Assembly: GCA_003194525.1 (NCBI GenBank)
Contig: NBIV01000019.1
Span: forward strand, 124,001-188,000
DNA length: 64,000 bases
Reading direction: 5' to 3'
Origin: Gracilariopsis chorda
Taxonomy: Eukaryota > Rhodophyta > Florideophyceae > Gracilariales > Gracilariaceae
A program made the translations under genes and the position numbers. The notes beneath the pieces are model-generated. The model did not search any database and was not told the origin of the DNA. It saw nothing but the letters and a program-made list of their open reading frames with translations. Below, piece after piece: positions 63,615-64,000 of the stretch. How positions within the stretch are numbered: the stretch's first letter is position 1; every line of letters begins with the position of its first letter.

Positions 63615-64000
63615 GGCCCTTTCTACACTACCCCAGGACACGGTGCATTTCGTCCAAAATCCCCTTGATCCTGGGGATTTCCCATTTCTTAGGACATGCA
63701 TCGGACACAGGCTCTCCTGTCCAAAATACCCCTGATTTTGGGGTCGCTTGAAAGCGACCCCAACTCGTGACCCATGATCATAGCCTCTCCCGTCACCCAA
63801 ACATGACTACCGAACGCCGTCGACACTTGGCCATGGCCATTGCAGCCATTCTAGCAGCCGATGACGATCTCCAAGAGCCCATTGCAGCAGCAATAGTTTC
63901 GTCGACTAACTCAATCGCTCTGCGCCTTTTTTCCACTACTGACAATAGACGTAGCATGCCCGGACGGGCATGGAAGCGGTCCAGAAACACTCCTTCATGG
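63615..64000 (+). mobile_element. left end of a probable PIF/Harbinger-type transposon, cut by window edge
   Basis: The sequence GGCCCTTTCTACACTACCCC at 63615 follows a TTA trinucleotide (63612-63614). A TTA/TAA target with a GGCCC-type end suits PIF/Harbinger elements. A coding frame follows, and the right end lies outside the window. A 10-bp-stem hairpin (GGGGTCGCTT arm, loop GA) lies at 63740-63761. Confidence 0.5.
63803..64000 (+). CDS. N-terminus of a probable transposase, partial
   Basis: An ATG at 63803 opens a frame of 66 codons that is still open at the window edge. It begins MTTERRRHLAMAIAAILAAD and contains RRSMPGRAWKRSRNT. The R-S-x-PGRA-x-x-x-R pattern is seen near the N-terminus of many Harbinger-type proteins, just before the DNA-binding and DDE domains. 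With only 66 residues the family call rests on this motif and on the transposon-like end upstream. It appears intact as far as visible. Confidence 0.45.
   Translation, partial: MTTERRRHLAMAIAAILAADDDLQEPIAAAIVSSTNSIALRLFSTTDNRRSMPGRAWKRSRNTPSW

Overview
The window is eukaryotic nuclear DNA. Two genes carry short GT-AG introns, one with a TACTAAC branch site, and the rest is crowded with eukaryotic transposons (Ty1/copia, a Ty3/gypsy chromovirus, piggyBac, PIF/Harbinger, Tc1/mariner, a LINE relic and MITEs). Compact genes with tiny introns, and secreted Ser/Pro-repeat proteins that look like cell-wall proteins, would fit an alga such as a red seaweed. No rRNA, organelle gene or other taxon marker is present, so that placement is a weak inference.

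Host genes are few. A paralogous pair of secreted, cysteine-rich, Ser/Pro-repeat proteins lies near the two ends (749-3174 and 58814-60919, both minus strand). Each has a signal peptide, an eight-cysteine N-terminal module, a short Cys cluster, a long 8-residue tandem repeat, a C-terminal Cys module, and one phase-2 intron at the same codon. Between them is one intact-looking gene for an unidentified membrane protein (37867-39663, minus). A decayed WD40-repeat gene lies near 12.95-13.45 kb.

Everything else is mobile DNA or unassigned. From left to right: a TIR-bearing MITE candidate (3973-4333); a hAT-type MITE with an 8-bp target duplication (5261-5712); a young copia element (6936-12333) with a minisatellite in its leader; a piggyBac transposon (14401-26968) interrupted by a very young, whole-looking chromodomain gypsy element (15786-25514); an old copia element (27408-32768) carrying a solo LTR of that same gypsy family (28995-29823); a LINE RNase H relic (35.9-36.7 kb); a third copia element (39889-46354) with an extra zinc-finger frame; a Harbinger-type transposase split by an unclassified 1.46-kb insertion (49.2-52.0 kb); a decayed Tc1/mariner (52182-53337); and the start of a further DNA transposon running off the right edge (63615-64000).

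The most unusual signal is in the gypsy element. Its LTRs, gag and pol, including conserved RT codons, are saturated with tiny perfect inverted repeats (stems of 4-8 bp, loops of about 1-6 nt), roughly one every 35-40 nt in the stretch I counted. The pattern is absent from the neighbouring elements and host genes, and the solo LTR keeps a hairpin at the same site with a different sequence. Other points to follow up are the paired repeat-protein family, the zinc-finger frame in the third copia element, the CTAG flanks of the piggyBac element, and a 57-nt near-perfect palindrome at 62428.
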